Below are positions 33,151 to 45,666 of a stretch of 64,000 nucleotides of DNA, one piece after another. The DNA lies in NCBI RefSeq assembly GCF_001540865.1, contig NC_033632.1:9730888-9794887 (forward strand), read 5' to 3'. How positions within the stretch are numbered: the stretch's first letter is position 1; every line of letters starts with the position of its first letter. The translations under genes and the position numbers were made by a program. The notes beneath the pieces are model-generated. The model had not been told where the DNA came from and did no database searches. It worked only from the letters and a program-made list of their open reading frames with translations. The DNA comes from Ananas comosus (lineage: Eukaryota; Streptophyta; Magnoliopsida; Poales; Bromeliaceae).

Positions 33151-34363
33151 TAGGATCTATCGAGATACTATCAAACATCTAGAGGGGGGTGAATAGGTGA
33201 ATAGGTCAAAAACACAAATCTCAATGCAATAAAAATAAATGCGAAAAATAAAACCATACTGAGATTTACGTGGAAAAACTCCAATTTAGAGAAAAACCTA
33301 CGGGACCAACACGCGAAAAAGTAATCCACTATGAGTAAAAGATTACAAGGTGATTACCGATTCCACGGACTTGACCTCTCTTTTACCACCTACGGATCTT
33401 GCGCACGTCACCGAATTGTCCACGCCCCATGTCCGAATCTACGATGCCACTCAAATCCTCGAGCACTCACGATTTAAATCCACGAATCGCCGTGATCATG
33501 CCGAATCCACGATGCTGCTCACAAAGAGAAAATGCATGTTTCTATAGTGATCCTTTGTTTAGAGTATCATTAAAGAACTAGAGAAAGGTCTTTTCTAAGC
33601 AAATCGTAGATCAATTCGATATATGCATATTGAATTTCAATATCTCGAATTGATCTAAAGAGGCTATTTGGTGGAGAAAGGTTAAGAACGAAAACCCTAA
33701 CCTCAAGGGTTATTCTCTCATGAATTCTGAGTGCTTCAACGTCATAGAGAACTCTAACATTGTATTTATCGACTTTAGAATCAATTAGAGTCATATTAGA
33801 ATCAGAATTAGAAAATCTGTACACTGAGTACCGGTACTCGGATGTGGGCATCTATATGCCATGACGCAACAAGAATTTCCTAACCTGGAGTATCGGTACT
33901 CAGCCAATGAATGCAGTACTGGTACCACGTAACTCAGTACCGGTACTCAAACTGGTACTGGTACATAATTCAATTTATAGAATTGCTACTCTCGGATTTT
34001 GAGGAACTCAATATTGGGTTCTGACACTCAATATAAAATATCAAGTTTTTCAACGTGGTTTTGAGGAACTGAAACCTGGTACTAGAATTCAATATAAAAT
34101 ATTGTTATAAATGAATCAACAGCTCCAAAAGTACCACTTCTAATCCACTAGTCATCACTTATATGATTCTAACGCCGTAAATTGATGTAAATCACCATAA
34201 TATCTAAATCATACCTGAGTATCGTGATTCAACCTGTTAGATGTTTTTGAATTCTTCTCGGATTCTCGGATTCTTCAACCGTCGATAGTGGAAACCGAAC
34301 ACGAACCAAACCCTTCAAGACTTCGACTCAAATCACGAAATATACCAATAAAAATCCCTAACA
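33150..34363 (-). repeat. LTR of a minus-strand retroelement (3' LTR)
   Basis: The right end AATCCCTAACA is followed by ATCTCCCATTTTGGCAATTT, on the minus strand a polypurine-like AAAATGGGAGAT directly before TGTTAGGG. Near the left end is TCTAGAGGGGGGTGAATAGG, the counterpart of CTATTCACCCCCTCTAG at 55897-55913 in another LTR. The exact left end is not resolved. A word array lies at 33826-33968. Confidence 0.65.
33826..33968. promoter_or_regulatory. GAGTACCGGTACTC word array in U3
   Basis: Six words such as GAGTACCGGTACTC, GAGTATCGGTACTC, GTACTGGTACC and GTACTGGTAC in 140 bases, about 400-540 bases from the 5' end of the minus-strand LTR. Confidence 0.55.
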
Positions 34364-35149
34364 ATCTCCCATTTTGGCAATTTTGTGATAAAACCCAAAA
34401 TCAAAAAATGAAGTTCAATGTCATCACCAAAACATCGAATCTCTTGCATGTAAGATCCAAACAAAAATTACACATAAACACCTAAAAACAAACTTTATGA
34501 CTTAGGACTTGGAGTCTTGAAGTCTTCAACAATATCCCCTTCATCATTCAAAAGTATCTTGTCCTCCTTTGTTCATCATGAAATTGTTTTGTGTTCCTGA
34601 TTCCTGTCAATGCTCTCCCATTTTTTGTCAAAAATTGCCAAAAAGAAAGCATAGAGAGAAAACATATTGCGATAAAGAGTAGTAGCTAGTTAATAGTTAC
34701 AGGACCAAAATACAGTAGTTAGTTGTTACTTCCTACAAGCAAAGACAAAAGAGATAAACTAAAGTACGGAAGAGAAAACATCACTCATCACCTCCATCAT
34801 CATCATCATCTTTTTCTTATGCTTCGTTAGCGCAATGTGCTCCTTTTCCTACAGTAGACGGTTCGATAGTGTGTGATGAACTTGGTCTAGCAGTGCCAGG
34901 TACAATATCGTCATGTATGTCGGTAGCCCAGAATATCCAGAATTCTCTTTACGCCACACTCTACCTTTTTAAACCTTTTCTCCATTTTCTTAAAACCTTG
35001 TTCGACCTACTTCTTCATAGAGCGAACTTCATGATAAAGTGATTCTATAGTAACCACTCCCCCTGAGCTGGAAGATCCCTCATATTCTGCTGGTCGAGCG
35101 GCTGAACCAGAAATAGCAGTTGTGTAAGCTTTGACTTGCTGAAAGGTCT
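34364..35149. other. Retroelement untranslated DNA
   Basis: Lies between the LTR and the decayed ORF at 35150-36198. Includes a (CAT)n run at about 34791-34809. No gene is seen. Confidence 0.4.
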
Positions 35150-36198
35150 TCAAGTGCTAATTGACTTGGCCAACATGACACCATCAATCGGACCTAGGCC
35201 ATAATCATACTTGTTACACATGGTATTTACACCATTATCTTTCAAAATTCTCGTAATCAAAATAGAAAATGGGAGTAGCTCACGTTGTCCCAAGGTCTGA
35301 ATTACATGAGCCATCTTTTGCCACATCAAGAAAGGAATGCTGATGTTCAAACCTTAAGCACGCTCCGGGTGACCAAGAAGAAGAGAAGGATAAGACAATC
35401 CCAACGAATTCTCTTAGTCCTTATGGTCGGCAATATGTTATAACAGATAATCAAGGAGAGAATATGATATTCCAGCCTTAAATCCTTGGATTCTACAAAC
35501 AAGGGATTTGTCCAAGTTCCAGGTTTGCAGATTGCATTGATCATAGTGTTCTAGTGAGAAGAATGTTGAATCGTCCTATGTGTATATTGCAGACCAATGA
35601 TATTCACATTCAATCTAAACATTGCACCGATAGTATATGGAGTTACAACAATCTTCTTGCCACGAACCGATGTCTAAAATTTATAATTTCCTATTTCTTG
35701 ATCCTCGAAAAGAACCTTCCCACACATATGAAACATTCGTATAAGTTCAACACAAAACACTTCACGCGCCTGGATTCTTCCAATTGGTTAAATGGGAGCA
35801 CTTTGCAGTGATTGTCCAAACTCCGGAACCTCTCTTACGAGCTCATTGAAGTTCACGTATCGCTCTCTTAAGCATGTTTTGCTTACAAAAGCCTTTTGTC
35901 ATTGAGCATCGACAGATTGTGCTTCCGCGGCATGTTTAGACCATCGTTCACGTTCACTTGAACCTTGCTCTCGAATGACCGGACCACATGTGCATCGTCG
36001 AGGAGGGTAACTTGCACCTTTTTTCTTCCTTAAGGTCTTAGGTGCTTTTCTTTTTCCTCTCACAGTTCGTGCCTTAGCTTCAGCTTCAGCTTCTCTCTCG
36101 GATGAACTTTCACGATATTTAGACTTAGAACTTGTAGTGTCTTCCTCAATACGTGTTCTTTTAGAAGATCCTCTGCATCCACGTACGTCCATGACCAC
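35150..36198 (-). pseudogene. Decayed 'putative plant transposon protein' ORF
   Basis: Read on the minus strand: a Lys/Arg/Glu-rich N-terminal part with KRKAPKTLRKKKG, then KAFVSKTCLRERYVNFNELV, then HILSLIICYNILPTIRTKRI and LLPFSILITRILKDNGV. This pattern resembles the plant transposon-protein domain (Pfam Transposase_32 as I recall it) found as an extra ORF in some LTR elements. Several stops interrupt it, for example near 35895 and 35680. It lies just upstream of a minus-strand 3' LTR, which fits. A chance match is possible; I trust the middle part most. Confidence 0.55.
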
Positions 36199-36569
36199 GA
36201 CCTCCTCCAGAGGCCATTAACACCACCAGTACAAGAAGAATCGAGAAAGCAATTGCCCTGTGTAACATGTGAGGTGTATATTAGATTTAACACATTCACA
36301 GTATTCAGAAATCTGTAAAGTAGTGTAACAAAAGTTCTAAACAAGTGTAAACAGTAGAATATTGAATTTCCCTTGAAAACAAACAATAAAATCCATGTAA
36401 AATAACTACACAACAAAAACCTCAAATTCTGCCACGAAAACATGCTATAGATCTTAGATTCATAATAAATATGCATTATTTACAAATCTAAGGGTACAAG
36501 AATTAAGCATGCATGTAACTAATGCCAATTAGAGCAAAAATTTGCAAAAAAATTCACGAAAAGCAAAGA
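36199..36569. other. AT-rich leader or intron-like DNA
   Basis: No coding feature recognised. It probably belongs to the element of the preceding ORF. Confidence 0.35.
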
Positions 36570-36964
36570 TCTCTTTCAGCCCAACAAAAATATTAAAAAC
36601 TAAAAAACTGGGGTTTCGAAGATGAAGAGATGAGTTTTGAAGAGCAAACTTACAAATTGATGCTTGAAACTCAAAGATCTAGATGAGAATGATGTTAGAA
36701 AATTTTTAGAGAGAGAAAGAGAGTTTTGGTTGAGTTTGAAGTGGAAATAAAACTCTCATACCAGTANTCTCTTTCAGCCCAACAAAAATATTAAAAACTA
36801 AAAAACTGGGGTTTCGAAGATGAAGAGATGAGTTTTGAAGAGCAAACTTACAAATTGATGCTTGAAACTCAAAGATCTAGATGAGAATGATGTTAGAAAA
36901 TTTTTAGAGAGAGAAAGAGAGTTTTGGTTGAGTTTGAAGTGGAAATAAAACTCTCATACCAGTA
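36570..36964. other. 197-bp exact direct repeat across a single N
   Basis: 36570-36766 (TCTCTTTCAGCCC to CTCATACCAGTA) is repeated without a visible difference at 36768-36964. The only base between is N at 36767. This is what an unmerged contig overlap looks like. A true tandem duplication is possible but less likely. Confidence 0.85.
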
Positions 36965-36984
36965 TTAAATATTAGTTCTGCAGC

Positions 36985-37112
36985 CGTAGTACCGGTACTC
37001 AAAAACGCGTACTGGTACTCAATAAAAAGTTCAGTTTTAAAATGTTCAGGTTTTGCGGAATCTGACTCTAGTATCGACATCCTGTGTTCTGGTACCCAAT
37101 TTGAGTACCGGT
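36985..37112. promoter_or_regulatory. GTACCGGTAC word array
   Basis: Words GTACCGGTACTC, GTACTGGTACTC, GGTACCC and GAGTACCGGTACCC occur in 130 bases. It may be in the U3 of a second LTR of the element at 33150-36570, but that LTR could not be delimited. Confidence 0.4.
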
Positions 37113-37139
37113 ACCCAATGCCCGAATAAGTTAACTTCA

Positions 37140-37716
37140 TATCTATTTCATACAATTCAAGTTAATTTTATAAAAATTGAGAATTGTACTTCGAAATTGT
37201 CACGATGAAAATAAAATATTATACAATTTCTTAATCCGTATATACGTCAAAATTAAGTCATCAAAGATAATCTAATGGCTTAAAAACTGTCAAGATGTAA
37301 GGGATTATGAAGATGACTTATAAAGATTTACCAAAAATGACACAAATTTGTCATAAACATTCAAATTTGAGACTAAGCAAACAAAGCACCGGGGATGGCT
37401 CTTTGAGTATGTTTTCAACATACCGCCTTATAACTCCAAAAAAATATTTAAATTATGCACACTTTTTCAACCTTTTCGGTTATGCATTTAATATCCATGT
37501 GGTAGCTTCACACACTTATCGGACGACCAGGCGGTAGCTCTTTCTTACATGTAGTGTTAGTTTTCATACTCCCTTTAGAGATGTAACTCTTTTCACGTCT
37601 TTCAATATTTTAGGAGCATTTTTCATATCAATTTTTATAATAATAACAACTCTCCCTAAATTAAGGAATCTCGCATTTGAAAGAAAATTTGACAAATTTT
37701 AGTCCATTAGCGAATG
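37140..37716. other. AT-rich DNA, nothing recognised
   Basis: No ORF with known signature. The text CAACTCTCCCTAAATTAAGG near 37650 could be a pyrimidine-rich tract beside a lost LTR. Confidence 0.3.
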
Positions 37717-39462
37717 TGTCACGCCCCGCGACCGCCAATTTGGTCAGTTTGGGCACGTACACAGACGCCGGACAGACAGAGCTTCCCCTGTCCGCCCAAG
37801 GCCCCACAAGTTCACAAACATGTATAAAGAATTGCCCAGGAAGAATTACGATATACATGACTTGCACGAAGGCAAGTAACAAGAGCAAGTGAAAGTAAAT
37901 CCTAACTATTACATCCATTCACTAAACTTGATTACATCTAACCAAAATACAAATCTTTTACATCTGTCTTTATATACAATTTTGTCTCCCAAAAAACATC
38001 CTTTTCGTCATATACAAAAGATGAAATAAGGGTACAACTAATACACGGGTGTCCACTGCCTAGGGCGCTATGCCCTTGCCGCGATCCTCGACCTCCTCGC
38101 TCGCGCTCGGATCTATAAAAATGGTGGGGTGAGAACTACAAAAAGTTCCTACTGGGTTCGGCAACCGACCCCACCGACTTTCCCATTAGGTCTAATCAGG
38201 CATGAGTAGAGAAAAACAGATAGATAGATAGCCATTTTTAAACAAATGCAGCTACTATGCCTGGCAAGGATAATGAAACAATATATATATATATATATAT
38301 ATATATGATGCCCATTATGCATATAGATTGTCTTTGCCAATACCCAATCCTCTTGGCTAGCCCGTAGGTTTAGCCCCAAAACTCGCCAACCAAAAATCCC
38401 TACAATCGGGGAGATACCGCTACAACCCGACGGGATTGTCTTCTAGGGAGATACCGTTACGACCTAGTGATGACCACTCCGGAGCTCATCGCTTTAGGGG
38501 GAGCGACCGCCCTCAAGCATAAGACTCTAGGTGAGTATAATCCAATCCACAAGCCATGAGGATGCCATGTCCAATAATGCCACAACATGCAAAGTGTTCC
38601 ATTCACTAGCATTCAATACTACAATGTGCTATTTCAATCATTTGTTACAATGTCACCATATTTTATACCTTGGCTAGATTCATATCTCAATTCATGCATC
38701 TATAGGGTACCCAAATGTCCAATGTTCCATTGCCAAATTATATGCATCTTTACATTAAAAGCATGCAAGAAGTACCAACATGTTTACCATTTAACCCTAC
38801 AATGCATGAATCCTACACATACACATACATGCTCAAATGGTGACTTAGACATAAAGAGAAATTCAACTGTTTCGGATAGCACCACCTACCTTGTAGGGAT
38901 GTTGGAGTGCTAGAACTCGAGTTCCACGATTTATGGTCGCCGCTTTCTCTTGACCCAACGCTAACGATGCCGAAATGAGGTTTTTCCTCAATAACTCGGC
39001 ATAGACTTGTTGGAACTTTGATCCGAGTCTCGCAACAAGTCAGTTTATACTTCAATTAGGGCTACAAGAGATCAATTCCATCTTAGACCTCAATTCCACA
39101 AAAATCCTAAATTTAACCCTAAGATTTCCATCATCAACAAATACCCAAATTTCTTGGGAATTCATGAGTTAATCTAACATAATATCTTCTAGGAACAATA
39201 ACTAAAAGAGATTTAGCCAAACCCTAGCTCATATCCACATGAACTCACCTCAACTTCTAGCTTCTTCCTCAACTCCTTGCACAAGAGCTAGCTTCACTCC
39301 CAAGCAAGCTTCCTTCTCCTCCAAGCTCCACTCTTGGAGTAAACCCTAAAGAGAGAAAGAGAGAAAGGGAGAGAGTAGAGGGTGAGAGAAGGTTCTAGAG
39401 AGAGAAAGAGAGCTTCTTCTCTTTGGTCTCATGTGAGGGAAATGAGGGCTAAGGGTATAGAA

Positions 39463-39474
39463 CCTATATATTAA
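39463..39474 (-). promoter_or_regulatory. TATA-like box in the LTR
   Basis: TTAATATATAGG on the minus strand, about 70 bases downstream of the GGTCCGGACC array and upstream of a GA-rich leader. Confidence 0.45.
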
Positions 39475-39545
39475 CCCTCCCAAACGACATTTGCATCAAG
39501 GCCCCTCACAAAACTGATATTTTGGACCACCCAAAATTGCTGCGT

Positions 39546-39650
39546 GTTCAGGGTCCAGATCTTGCACTCAGGGTCCAAACCCTGAAAGCAATTTTTGCAG
39601 CTTCACAACTAGGGTCCGGACCTTGCTGCCACGGTACGGACCCCGGGAGC
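39546..39650. promoter_or_regulatory. GGGTCCGGACC word array in U3
   Basis: Five words: GGGTCCAGATC, GGGTCCAAACC, GGGTCCGGACC, CGGTACGGACC and related, 60-165 bases from the 5' end of the minus-strand LTR. Same layout as the ACCGGT arrays but with the word inverted inside. Confidence 0.5.
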
Positions 39651-39711
39651 AACGAACCTCACCATCTCGACCACCACCACACTTCGATCAATTTGACTGA
39701 AGTTCGGTACA

Positions 39712-41860
39712 TCCTATCAGGGATTCGGCAAATAGTGGCCCACAAAATCAAGAGTGTGGCCGATCATGGGGAGTAACTGAATAAGCGGGCGGAGCTATAA
39801 ATAACGAAATGACTGACAAAAGGGTGTCTTTTTCCCTGCGAACAATAAGACCAATTTCTTTTTTCTTTCATTTTCCGCTTTCTAGTAGTAGTCTATTCAC
39901 AATCCCTTTTCTTTTTCTATATTTATTGTCTTTCCTAAGAGTAGTCTTTAGGTTAGTATTGCCTCTAAGATCGTACGCCATATCGGGGCACTCTTTTCTA
40001 AAACATTTTCTAGTTTTAAGTAATATATAAGCATCTTTGCTCTTCAGCCAAACTTAAAAATATTGTGCAATCTCCAGACTCAGCTGATCCAACCGAATTG
40101 AAAACACTGTTTAATCTTTGAATTCGGCTGATCCGATCCATCATCAGCCGAATCGCTTGATTCGATTGCGGGTGCTAACTTCGAGGGTCGCCGTCAATAG
40201 CCGCTCTATCTCCTTGCACATTTTTCGAAGGAGGACTTTTGATCGAGGCAGTGGTCAAGAAAATCAGCTTGCAGTAATTTTTGACACGCCCGATAGGACA
40301 CTTTAGGTAATCTTTCACTTATTTTGCTTTCTATTATGACTGACGATAATACTACGAATCTCCACAACCGTGTTGTTCCTCAATTTTTGGAGAATGACCA
40401 GGCAAGTAGCAGGAAAAATGCAAATAAGCATCACGCTGTATTGCTAGTCGAGAATGAAACCAGCAGACAGTCGACTCATGAAGAGTTGAGTTTAGCTTAG
40501 GCACTTAGACAGTTGATTCGAGTCTTGCAGGTTTTAGACCAAAATAGTCATCGAAGCATTGCTCGTCTAGACTAGTATTGGCCGCTATCACGGCCTCCAA
40601 TGAAAAAATTACTCGAATTGGGCAATTATTGGCACGAAATGAGCAACCAGTGATGGGTCAATAAGGACCTTCAGTTACGGCAGTGTTACAAAATCAAGTT
40701 ACACCAGCAATCACGCAGCCTCAAGTAACACCATTTCAAGCTACATAAAAATCGGCGAATGCGAATGCCGGTCAACAACCCGAAGTGGCTTAGGGTTTAC
40801 CTCCTCCACCACCTTTCGGCTTATTAGCCCCAAAATATGGGGATAAGGGCTAGGGGCAAGGCTCCAATAATATGCAAGGATCTATTCCTGCAATGCAGAA
40901 TTTGGAGCTTCCTCCAGGGCCGAATCCGGCTCGAACATAGGCCCATGTTCCTGTAATAGAGAACAATAATGAATTGTATGCTCAAATTGAAAAAGCTATC
41001 CGAAATACTTTTAGAGTAGGAGCTAGGCCGGCAATACGGCTTGTATTTCAATCTTCTCATCCCATAAACATCGACATAGAACATTCTTATCTAGCAAATT
41101 GAAAAATATCTAAATTTGATAAATTCTCTAGTGTTGAGAGCGAAAACATGGTCGAACATGTGGCGCGGTTCACAGCCCAATGTAGGGAAGCAGCTGCAAA
41201 TCTTTTTTTGAAACTTCGATATTTTAACACGTTGTTAAATAAAACGGCGTTTACTTGGTACACCAGTCTGCCTGCCAATTTTGTTCGAGATTGGGACGAA
41301 CTGGATAGAAATTTCATAAGCAATTTTATAGATTAGACCAGAATTATCGGTAGCTGATTTGGCTCAATGTCGATAAAAGCCGAGAGAATCGGTCAAAGAA
41401 TATTTAAACCAATTCAAAACAGTAAGGAATTCAAAACTGTGTTTTGTTAGAATGCCAGAATCAGAATTTGCCGGATGGCATTTAACAGTCTACATTTCAA
41501 AATCAAAGATCACTTTGAATATAAGTATTTTTTAAATTTGTTTGATTTCAATGTTCAAGTTGCGCAGTATGAGCAATTCAGGAAAGGAAACAATGACGAT
41601 GAGCCAAGATGGAGCCAAAATAAAAATTGGAATAAGGAAAAAGAAAAGAATATTTTGTTCATTGAAGAAACTTCGGCTCAAGATAGGTCGAATACTTCGG
41701 ATGAAAAAGAAGATTCGGCTGATGAGGCCGAAGTTTATATAGAGCGTAGAGCGCGATTGGGGCGGTCGGATATGGATGTGGATGCGTTTACTAGTGACGA
41801 TGAAATGAAGTAAATTGTTTCAACATCTCCGTGATCTCACCTCTTGTGGATGGTAGGCTA
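39712..41860 (+). mobile_element. Second, decayed copy of gypsy family B
   Basis: Contains LTR-like DNA with TATAAATAA (39796), the GGCTGATCCGATCCATCATC block, TTTTTGACACGCCCGATAGG after the LTR end at about 40276, and gag from the ATG at 40336. It tracks the copy at 21245 through gag and then ends in AT-rich DNA. No pol or 3' LTR was found. Confidence 0.7.
40336..41813 (+). pseudogene. Family B gag, decayed
   Basis: Starts MTDDNTTNLHNRVVPQ, corresponding to the start at 21877, with a stop near 40498. After shifting frames, the capsid segment MVEHVARFTAQCREAAANLF to TAFTWYTSLPANFVRDWDEL is open at 41148-41336. A last part at 41475-41813 includes QVAQYEQFRKGNNDDEP and an acidic tail. Stops and frameshifts rule out a product. 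Confidence 0.75.
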
Positions 41861-42006
41861 AGGGCCATTGAAAAAAAAGGAAACAAATGTGAGTAAATGC
41901 AACGAAAAGCGAAGAGTCATTTGAAAAAACGGCTTAGGGTCCCACCTCCCTCAAATTAAGGGGTACATCTATGTAAGATTTAGGGATGAGAATTCATGTA
42001 TATATA
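41861..42006. other. Short intergenic tract
   Basis: Ends with AAATTAAGGGGTACATCTAT and following, similar to the text at 45160-45228. No gene. Confidence 0.4.
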
Positions 42007-42790
42007 GAACTAGTGAAGTTACCCGCATTGCGGCGGAATGATGCTATAGAGGACAAAATATAAACAAAATAAAAATTTTAAAATTTTTTGACTTACATGA
42101 GACTTCAATAAATACAAATAGAAGATAAAAAATAGATATAGGTATAGATGTAGCAAAATTTATAATTTCAGTAAATAAATTAGATATAACAACAATGAAA
42201 GAAGCAACAAAAAGAGTTTCCACCCCATACACAGCTTGATCGCATTTCGACATCCGGGAGGCGAATCCCGATTTTTACGTCGCCTTCGCCGCTAGTGTCG
42301 AGTTTCTTCTTAGTCACGATCATGTCTATCCCATACAAATCCTCCCACACTCGTTACATCTTCCCCCTCACTAACTCCAAATCCATCGTCGCTTCTTTCT
42401 ACCGCACCCCACCAGGATCCCCGGAACCTTAATTTCAATCCACACACGATTTAAAAAAACAGGAAAAGAATTTAAAAAAGCTACAAAACATGAACCCTTC
42501 TTGAGCGCCAAGAAAAAAGAGAAAAAAAATAATATGAGAAAAAAAAGTATGAAGAAATCTAATTTTACTCATTTGTTCTTGTGAAATTAATTTATTTAGA
42601 TGACTGACCATGTAAACATATTAATTGAGAGGTAGGGATTAGGAAGATGAAGCATTGGGTAGAGATGAGAGTGGGAAGATGGAAGGCAAGGGTGAAGGAG
42701 GATTCGCCATGTGGCAAAAGTTTAGGAGAAATAATGTATAGGTACAGAAGTTTAGAAGAAATAATGTATAGGTATAGATAGATAGATATA
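42007..42790. mobile_element. Small repeat, possibly Helitron-like
   Basis: Begins AACTAGTGAAGTTACCCGCA, with a small stem ACCCGC/GCGGCGG, and ends near CGCCATGTGGCAAAAGTTTA and AATGTATAGGTATAGAT. A repeat start of the same kind occurs at 44637. Helitron termini often carry such a GC-rich stem, but no TC...CTRR pair was seen, so the class is open. Confidence 0.35.
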
Positions 42791-43329
42791 GATATAGATA
42801 TAGATATAGAATATAGGTATAGATACAAATATCTATTTACAAGGGTGTTATAGAAAATTTTATTGGTACGCCTCAATTATTTCCGTATTGAACAAAACAC
42901 AGAATTTGTATAAATACATGTATTCTACGGGGCGAAGCAAACAAACACATTTCTACAATATTAAAATTTGATTTTCGGATAATAATTTATACACATTTAA
43001 ACTTTTGCTGGAATTATAAAATTGTGAATTTAATGGGCCTTTAGGGTTTATGTAGGATGACATGGAAGTATTATAAAAATTAAAAATAAAAAAATTAAAT
43101 ATATTTAATAAGATATTTATTTCAAGCGTGAAATAGTCAATTTACATAAAAGTCAATTTTAATTAATTGGTCAATTAACGGAGAGGAACATATTTGCAAA
43201 TTATGTAATCTTCGAGAGATATATTTGAAAACTAAAATTTTGCATGAACAGTTAATTTCATTACTTTGTAGGAATATTTATGCTGTTAATCTTACAAAAT
43301 TTAGCTAAACATGTATAGAATTTTCCTCA

Positions 43330-43633
43330 ATTATCATCAATTTTGATCTCGCTACTTAACCTTGAACAATTTTGATTTTTCTACCTAAACTTTTAATTAT
43401 TTAATTTGAGAAAGTTAATGACTCTTTAACTTCAAAATTTGAATGCATTATTTATCCTTAAGAATTTAATTAGTATATTTTATACAAACTATAAATTTAT
43501 CAAAATAAGCAATTAGCATAAATTTTATATCAGAAGACCCTCAAATAACTTAAATCCAATAAATCTAAAGTTACGGTACAACAACTAAATTTTTTTGAAG
43601 TTGGATATTCAAATCAATATAATTTATGACTCT
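43330..43633. repeat. Partial copy of the fold-back unit
   Basis: Shares ATTTTGAT, TCTACCTAAACTTTTAATT and GAGAAAGTTAATGACTCTTT-like text with the first half of the units at 43634 and 44113. The rest is AT-rich. Confidence 0.45.
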
Positions 43634-44545
43634 GGAATTTAATTCTTCTAACACTAATAAACTAGTAAAAATATATTAATATATTTTTGTTCCCATAGTG
43701 TGCCTTTGAGGCAAAAACGTATATGGTCTATCTAAACTATGAACCAATTTGAATTGGCTACTCAACATATGAAAATTTTGATTTTACTACCAACCTTTTA
43801 ATTTTCTTGATTTGAGTTAGTTGATGGTAATTTGACTTCAATATTTAAGTTAATTTCATAGTTTAAGAAATTTATGGTTATGAGAATTACGTGAAATATG
43901 CTAACGAAATTTGTAAAGATAAACAGTACGTATATTCAAATTTTGAAGGTAATGTGCCATTGACCGACTCAAATCAAATAATTAAAAAATTGTATAGTAC
44001 AATCAAAATTTTTAAAAAATGAATAGTTGACTTAAAATTGATTCATAGTGCAAATAAGTTTTATAAAAATAGAATGTATGTGTAGTTATATAGTGAGAAG
44101 TAGAAAATGTCCCGCGGAATTTAATTCTTCTAACTCTAATGAATTATAAAAATATTTTAATATAGTTTTTTTTTCTCATAGTGTTCTTTGAGGTGAAAAT
44201 ATATAGAAAATTCATCTCAACTATGTACTATTTTGAATCGGCTACTTAACCTTTAAAAATTTGGATTTTGCTACGAACCTTTTAATTTGCTTGATTTGAG
44301 TTAGTCGATGATAATTTGACTTCAATATTTATGTTAATTATCTAGTTTAATAAATTTATGGTTATGAAAATTATATGAAATATACTAGCGAAACCCGTAA
44401 AGATAGATAACATATTCACATTTTGAAGGTAACGTGCCGTTGACGGACTCAAATCAAACAAATTGAAAAGTTGCATCGTCCAATCAAAATTTTAAAAAAT
44501 TAGATAGTTGACTTAAAATTGATTCATAGTGCAAATAAGTTTTAT
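43634..44545. repeat. Two tandem copies of a ~480-bp fold-back unit
   Basis: Unit 1 (43634-44075) and unit 2 (44113-44545) both run from GAATTTAATTCTTCTAAC to ATTGATTCATAGTGCAAATA. Within each, GATTTGAGTTAGT is mirrored by ACTCAAATCAAA, and the outer parts are also inverted, so each unit can fold back. Non-coding. Confidence 0.7.
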
Positions 44546-44636
44546 ATATTTTTTCTTTCTTAGATAACATTTTATTATTTTTGTTTCTGATGTACTGGCA
44601 TTCACGTGTCCAATTATAAGCTGAATTATTTATGCT

Positions 44637-45228
44637 CAACTAGTGTACTGATCCGCGTGTTACGGCGGGTAGATACTATTAAAGTAAAAATTTATAAAGA
44701 ATAAAATATTATTTTAATAAAAAAAAGTAAATATAGTCTATATTATTGACAAACACTTTTTTTTAACAAAAAAACTATAATGAAAAAGAATCAATCGTTT
44801 CAATAAAATTATTTAATTTTGTTCAAAAGAGGTCGCATATCATGCAAATGGCTGATTAAAATTATTTTTTTTAACACAATAATAAAAAAAATATCATATG
44901 GCAGTTAATATGAGTATATGACTAAAAAAAGACCCACAATAATATATAAGACAATTTATAAGTATTTTACATATATATTATTTTTAATCAATTAATTGAC
45001 TCCGAATATGAAACACAACAAAGGTTCGAATTTGTAAATTTAAGGAAGAGGGTGGAAGTCCAAAAGGTAATGGAAAGGGATAAAAAAAACTTTTTAGGCC
45101 TTAGTAAATTTAAAGAAAATGAGAAAAATTAAAAAAAAAAGAAGTAGGCCCCACTCCTCCTCAAATTAAAGAGGTGGGTATATGTAGGATTTAGTAATGA
45201 GGATTAATGTATAAGTATAGATTTGAGA
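44637..45228. mobile_element. Small repeat, possibly Helitron-like
   Basis: Starts AACTAGTGTACTGATCCGCG, with a stem GATCCGCG/CGGCGGGT, and ends AATGTATAAGTATAG after GAGGTGGGTATATGTAGGAT. Compare 42007 (start) and 41940-42006 (end). No coding content. Confidence 0.35.
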
Positions 45229-45665
45229 TGTCAAACGCGTCTGACCCAGCATTGAGGAGGAAGTCTACTATATAATACTTACACTATATCATATATCCCC
45301 AACCAATCATATCTCTTCTTTCGGGAGAAAAGTACAACAAAAGTATTTTTTAAAAAAATCATGATGGGATGGGTGAATCCCAGGAGAGCATTTTGGTTGG
45401 TTGGGGGTATTGCATCAGTAACATAAATATTGCATTTTCAACCAAGCTTTCATCCAATGTTGAACTATCGGAGAGTCACAGACTCCCCCCCCGTCCTTAT
45501 CAGCCTACAACCCACGCAGACGGCGTGAGACTTGTCTCGCCAGTCTTGTCATTTAGATTCTGACATAACTTATTATCTTGTCATTCAGATCCTAACATAG
45601 TCTGTCACCCTGTCTTTCAGATTTTAGCTCAGTCGAGACTCTTCATACATTTCTGACTGGTGATT
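45229..45665. other. Possible leader of a minus-strand LTR element
   Basis: Contains three loose repeats around CTTGTCATTCAGATCCTAAC at 45545-45635. No gene is supported; the short open frame at 45369 has no known motif. Confidence 0.3.
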
Positions 45666-45666
45666 G

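Larger units (their letters stand above)
37717..39711 (-). mobile_element. LTR (probably solo) of a gypsy-type element
   Basis: Starts TGTCACGCCCCGCGACCG and shares CTTCCCCTGTCCGCCCAAGG with the LTRs at 9530 and 22101. The right end is taken at TTCGGTACA (39711), which is shared with the LTR-like end at 58682. No matching 5-bp duplication was found (GAATG on the left, TCCTA on the right), so one border may be wrong or rearranged. A TATA-like TTAATATATAGG is at 39463-39474 on the minus strand, downstream of the word array. Confidence 0.65.

Noticed and set aside
36570..36964. Real tandem duplication
   Set aside because: Exact identity plus a single N between the copies is better explained by an unmerged overlap.
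42007..45228. Confirmed Helitron
   Set aside because: GC-rich stems near the starts are suggestive, but TC and CTRR ends with the 3' hairpin could not be paired.
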